This document shows, piece by piece, positions 63,111 to 64,000 of a stretch of 64,000 nucleotides of DNA. The first letter of the stretch is position 1, and each line of letters opens with the position of its first letter. The DNA comes from Calliopsis andreniformis (lineage: Eukaryota > Arthropoda > Insecta > Hymenoptera > Andrenidae), in contig NW_027480440.1 in the NCBI RefSeq assembly GCF_051401765.1, positions 2,232,001-2,296,000 on the forward strand. The letters are read 5' to 3'. Made by a program: the position numbers and the translations under genes. A model generated the notes under the pieces. That model searched no databases. It was not told the origin of the DNA and saw only the letters and a program-made list of their open reading frames with translations.

Positions 63111-64000
63111 GAAGGTTAACGATTGAAGAATGAGGATTGGGGACTCAGTGTTGAGGGTTGAGTGATGAGAATTGATGTCTGTGGATAGATGTTTGAAGAT
63201 TGCAGATTGAGTATTGGTTATTGAAAACTCTGAACTGAGGATATTCTATTGAGGATTGAGGATTGACAACTAATTGTTGAGGACTGAGTGCTGAAGATTG
63301 AGGATTCAGGATTGAGTATTCAGAATTGTGGTTTGAGGACTGAGGATTGAGGATGGAGGATTCAGGATTGAGGATTGAGGATTGAAGATTGAGGATTGAG
63401 GATTGAAGGTTGAGGATTGGGTATTCAGGATTCAAGAATGAGTATTGAGTATTGCGGATTGAGGATTGAGTGTTGAGGATTGAAGATTGAGTATTGAGGA
63501 TTGAAGACTGACAATTGAGGATTGAGGATTGAGGATTGGGGATTGGGTATTGAGGATTGAAGAATGAGGATTGAAGATTGAGGATTGAGGATTGAGAATT
63601 GAGGATTGAGGTTTGAGGAATGAAGATTGAGGATTGGGTATTGAGGATTGAAGATTGACGATTGAGGATTGAGGATTGAGGTTTGAGGATTGAAGATTGA
63701 GTATTGAGGATTGAGGATTGAAGATTGAGTATTGAGGATTGAAGGTTGAGGATTGAGGTTTGAGGACTGAGGATTGAGGATTGAGGATTGAGCATTGAGG
63801 ATTGAGGATTGAGGATTGAGGGTTGAGGATTGAACATCGAGGATTGGGTATCGCGGATTGAACATTGAGGATTGAGGATTGAGGATTGAGGATTGAGGAT
63901 TGAGGACTGAAGATTGTACATTGATGATTGAAGATTGAGGATTGAGGATTGAGGGTTGTGGATTGAGGACGAGGACTGAGGGTTGCGTATTGATGTTTGA
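63111..64000. repeat. Mosaic tail segment 4 (right edge outside window)
   Basis: 63.11-63.67 kb aligns with 26.75-27.3 kb and 31.53-32.08 kb of block U (B4 landmark, GATGGAG near 63354). 63.72-64.0 kb aligns with 28.75-29.03 kb, skipping about 1.4 kb of U. Repeat units continue to the last base. Confidence 0.7.
63170..63281. repeat. Landmark B4, copy 3
   Basis: Marker at 63240; GTCTGTG and TATTGGT as in the other B4 copies, but AACTGAG where they have AACTAAG, so it likely keeps the older state. Confidence 0.82.

Larger units (their letters stand above)
1..64000. repeat. Heptanucleotide satellite array (GATTGAG)n filling the window
   Basis: Every stretch examined parses into seven-base units related to GATTGAG, from the first base to the last, so both array ends lie outside the window. 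Substitutions occur at all seven positions; common variants are GATTGAA, TATTGAG, GACTGAG, GATTGAC, GATTGGG, GTTTGAG, GGTTGAG and AATTGAG. Recurrent six-base units (GATGAG, GACGAG) shift the register by one base. The consensus plus strand has G3 A2 T2 and no C, so cytosine appears only in variant units and strand asymmetry is extreme. No gene, RNA gene or mobile element interrupts it. Satellite identity is seen directly; host and genomic position are unknown. Confidence 0.97.

Noticed and set aside
1..64000. Plus-strand genes
   Set aside because: Every consensus unit contains TGA, which closes each plus frame about every 21 bases.
1..64000. CRISPR array
   Set aside because: Periodicity is seven bases with no unique spacers; the unit is far shorter than any CRISPR repeat.
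1..64000. RNA polymerase II CTD-like heptapeptide
   Set aside because: The peptide ILNPQSS shares only serine and proline content with YSPTSPS, lacks tyrosine, and is a by-product of the DNA unit in all frames.
1..64000. Functional telomere
   Set aside because: Units are highly diverged, arranged in kilobase blocks, lack any TTTAGGG unit that I noticed, and neither end terminates in the window.
1..64000. tRNA, rRNA, riboswitch or rho-independent terminator
   Set aside because: No stem-forming GC-rich element exists; the C-poor strand cannot pair with itself, and the only clean inverted repeats seen have 7-bp arms with a 2-base loop and no T run.
1..64000. Assignment to a bacterial phylum from the ILNPQSS-type peptide
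   Set aside because: I have a vague memory of similar heptamer-derived open frames in bacterial assemblies, but nothing in the window confirms it, and satellites of this type also occur in eukaryotes.

Overview
The whole 64 kb window is one tandem array of a seven-base unit, consensus GATTGAG on the given strand (CTCAATC on the other). I found no unique sequence, RNA gene, mobile element, CRISPR array or convincing protein-coding gene. The organism cannot be determined. An array this long with nested higher-order structure looks most like a eukaryotic satellite block (7-bp satellites are well known, for example in Drosophila virilis). Shorter heptamer arrays also occur in bacteria (cyanobacterial STRR repeats, large sulphur bacteria), so a bacterial origin cannot be excluded.

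The array is not monotonous. Perfect GATTGAG runs reach only about 12 units; substituted heptads such as GATTGAA, TATTGAG, GACTGAG, GATTGAC, GATTGGG and GTTTGAG are interspersed in a fixed order that repeats over hundreds to thousands of bases. The seven-base register is kept almost everywhere. It slips mainly at six-base units (GATGAG, GACGAG, GAAGAG, GATGAA, GATTGG), each one base shorter than a heptad. Duplication lengths checked here fit 7n minus a small number, and in the cases counted that number equals the hexamers enclosed (629, 712, 818, 1392, 566).

Forty-one copies of a strongly diverged but in-register 'landmark' stretch of about 16 units serve as milestones. They fall into type A (8 copies, left part), C (3), D (3) and B (27, mainly right of 25 kb, with five subtypes). 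They show that the array grew by repeated segmental duplication. Layout of the left part: P1 (1-2250), S1 (2251-5441), Q1 (5442-6761), P2 (6762-7343), R1 (7344-11134), Q2 (11135-12545), P3 (12546-14589), R2 (14590-18389), S2 (18390-21168), Q3 (21169-22586), P4 (22587-24820). Layout of the right part: a 566-bp tandem pair (25.1-26.3 kb), U1/U2 tandem block (26.06-34.9 kb, U2 with an extra 712-bp copy), V1 (34.2-36.5), W1/W2 tandem block of nearly 5 kb (36.27-46.0), X1 (44.6-47.35), Y1 (47.8-49.7), X2 with a 2011-bp tandem pair (49.7-54.4), V2 (54.1-56.3), Y2 (56.75-58.65), and a mosaic tail to 64 kb. Block edges are approximate because matches were read by eye.

The very long open frames on the minus strand (up to 910 codons) follow from the repeat itself. 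CTCAATC contains no stop in any frame, and because 7 and 3 are coprime all three frames spell the same heptapeptide, ILNPQSS. Frames begin where a variant heptad supplies CAT on the plus strand and end where one supplies TCA, TTA or CTA. On the plus strand every unit carries TGA, so all frames are closed. I therefore annotate no CDS.
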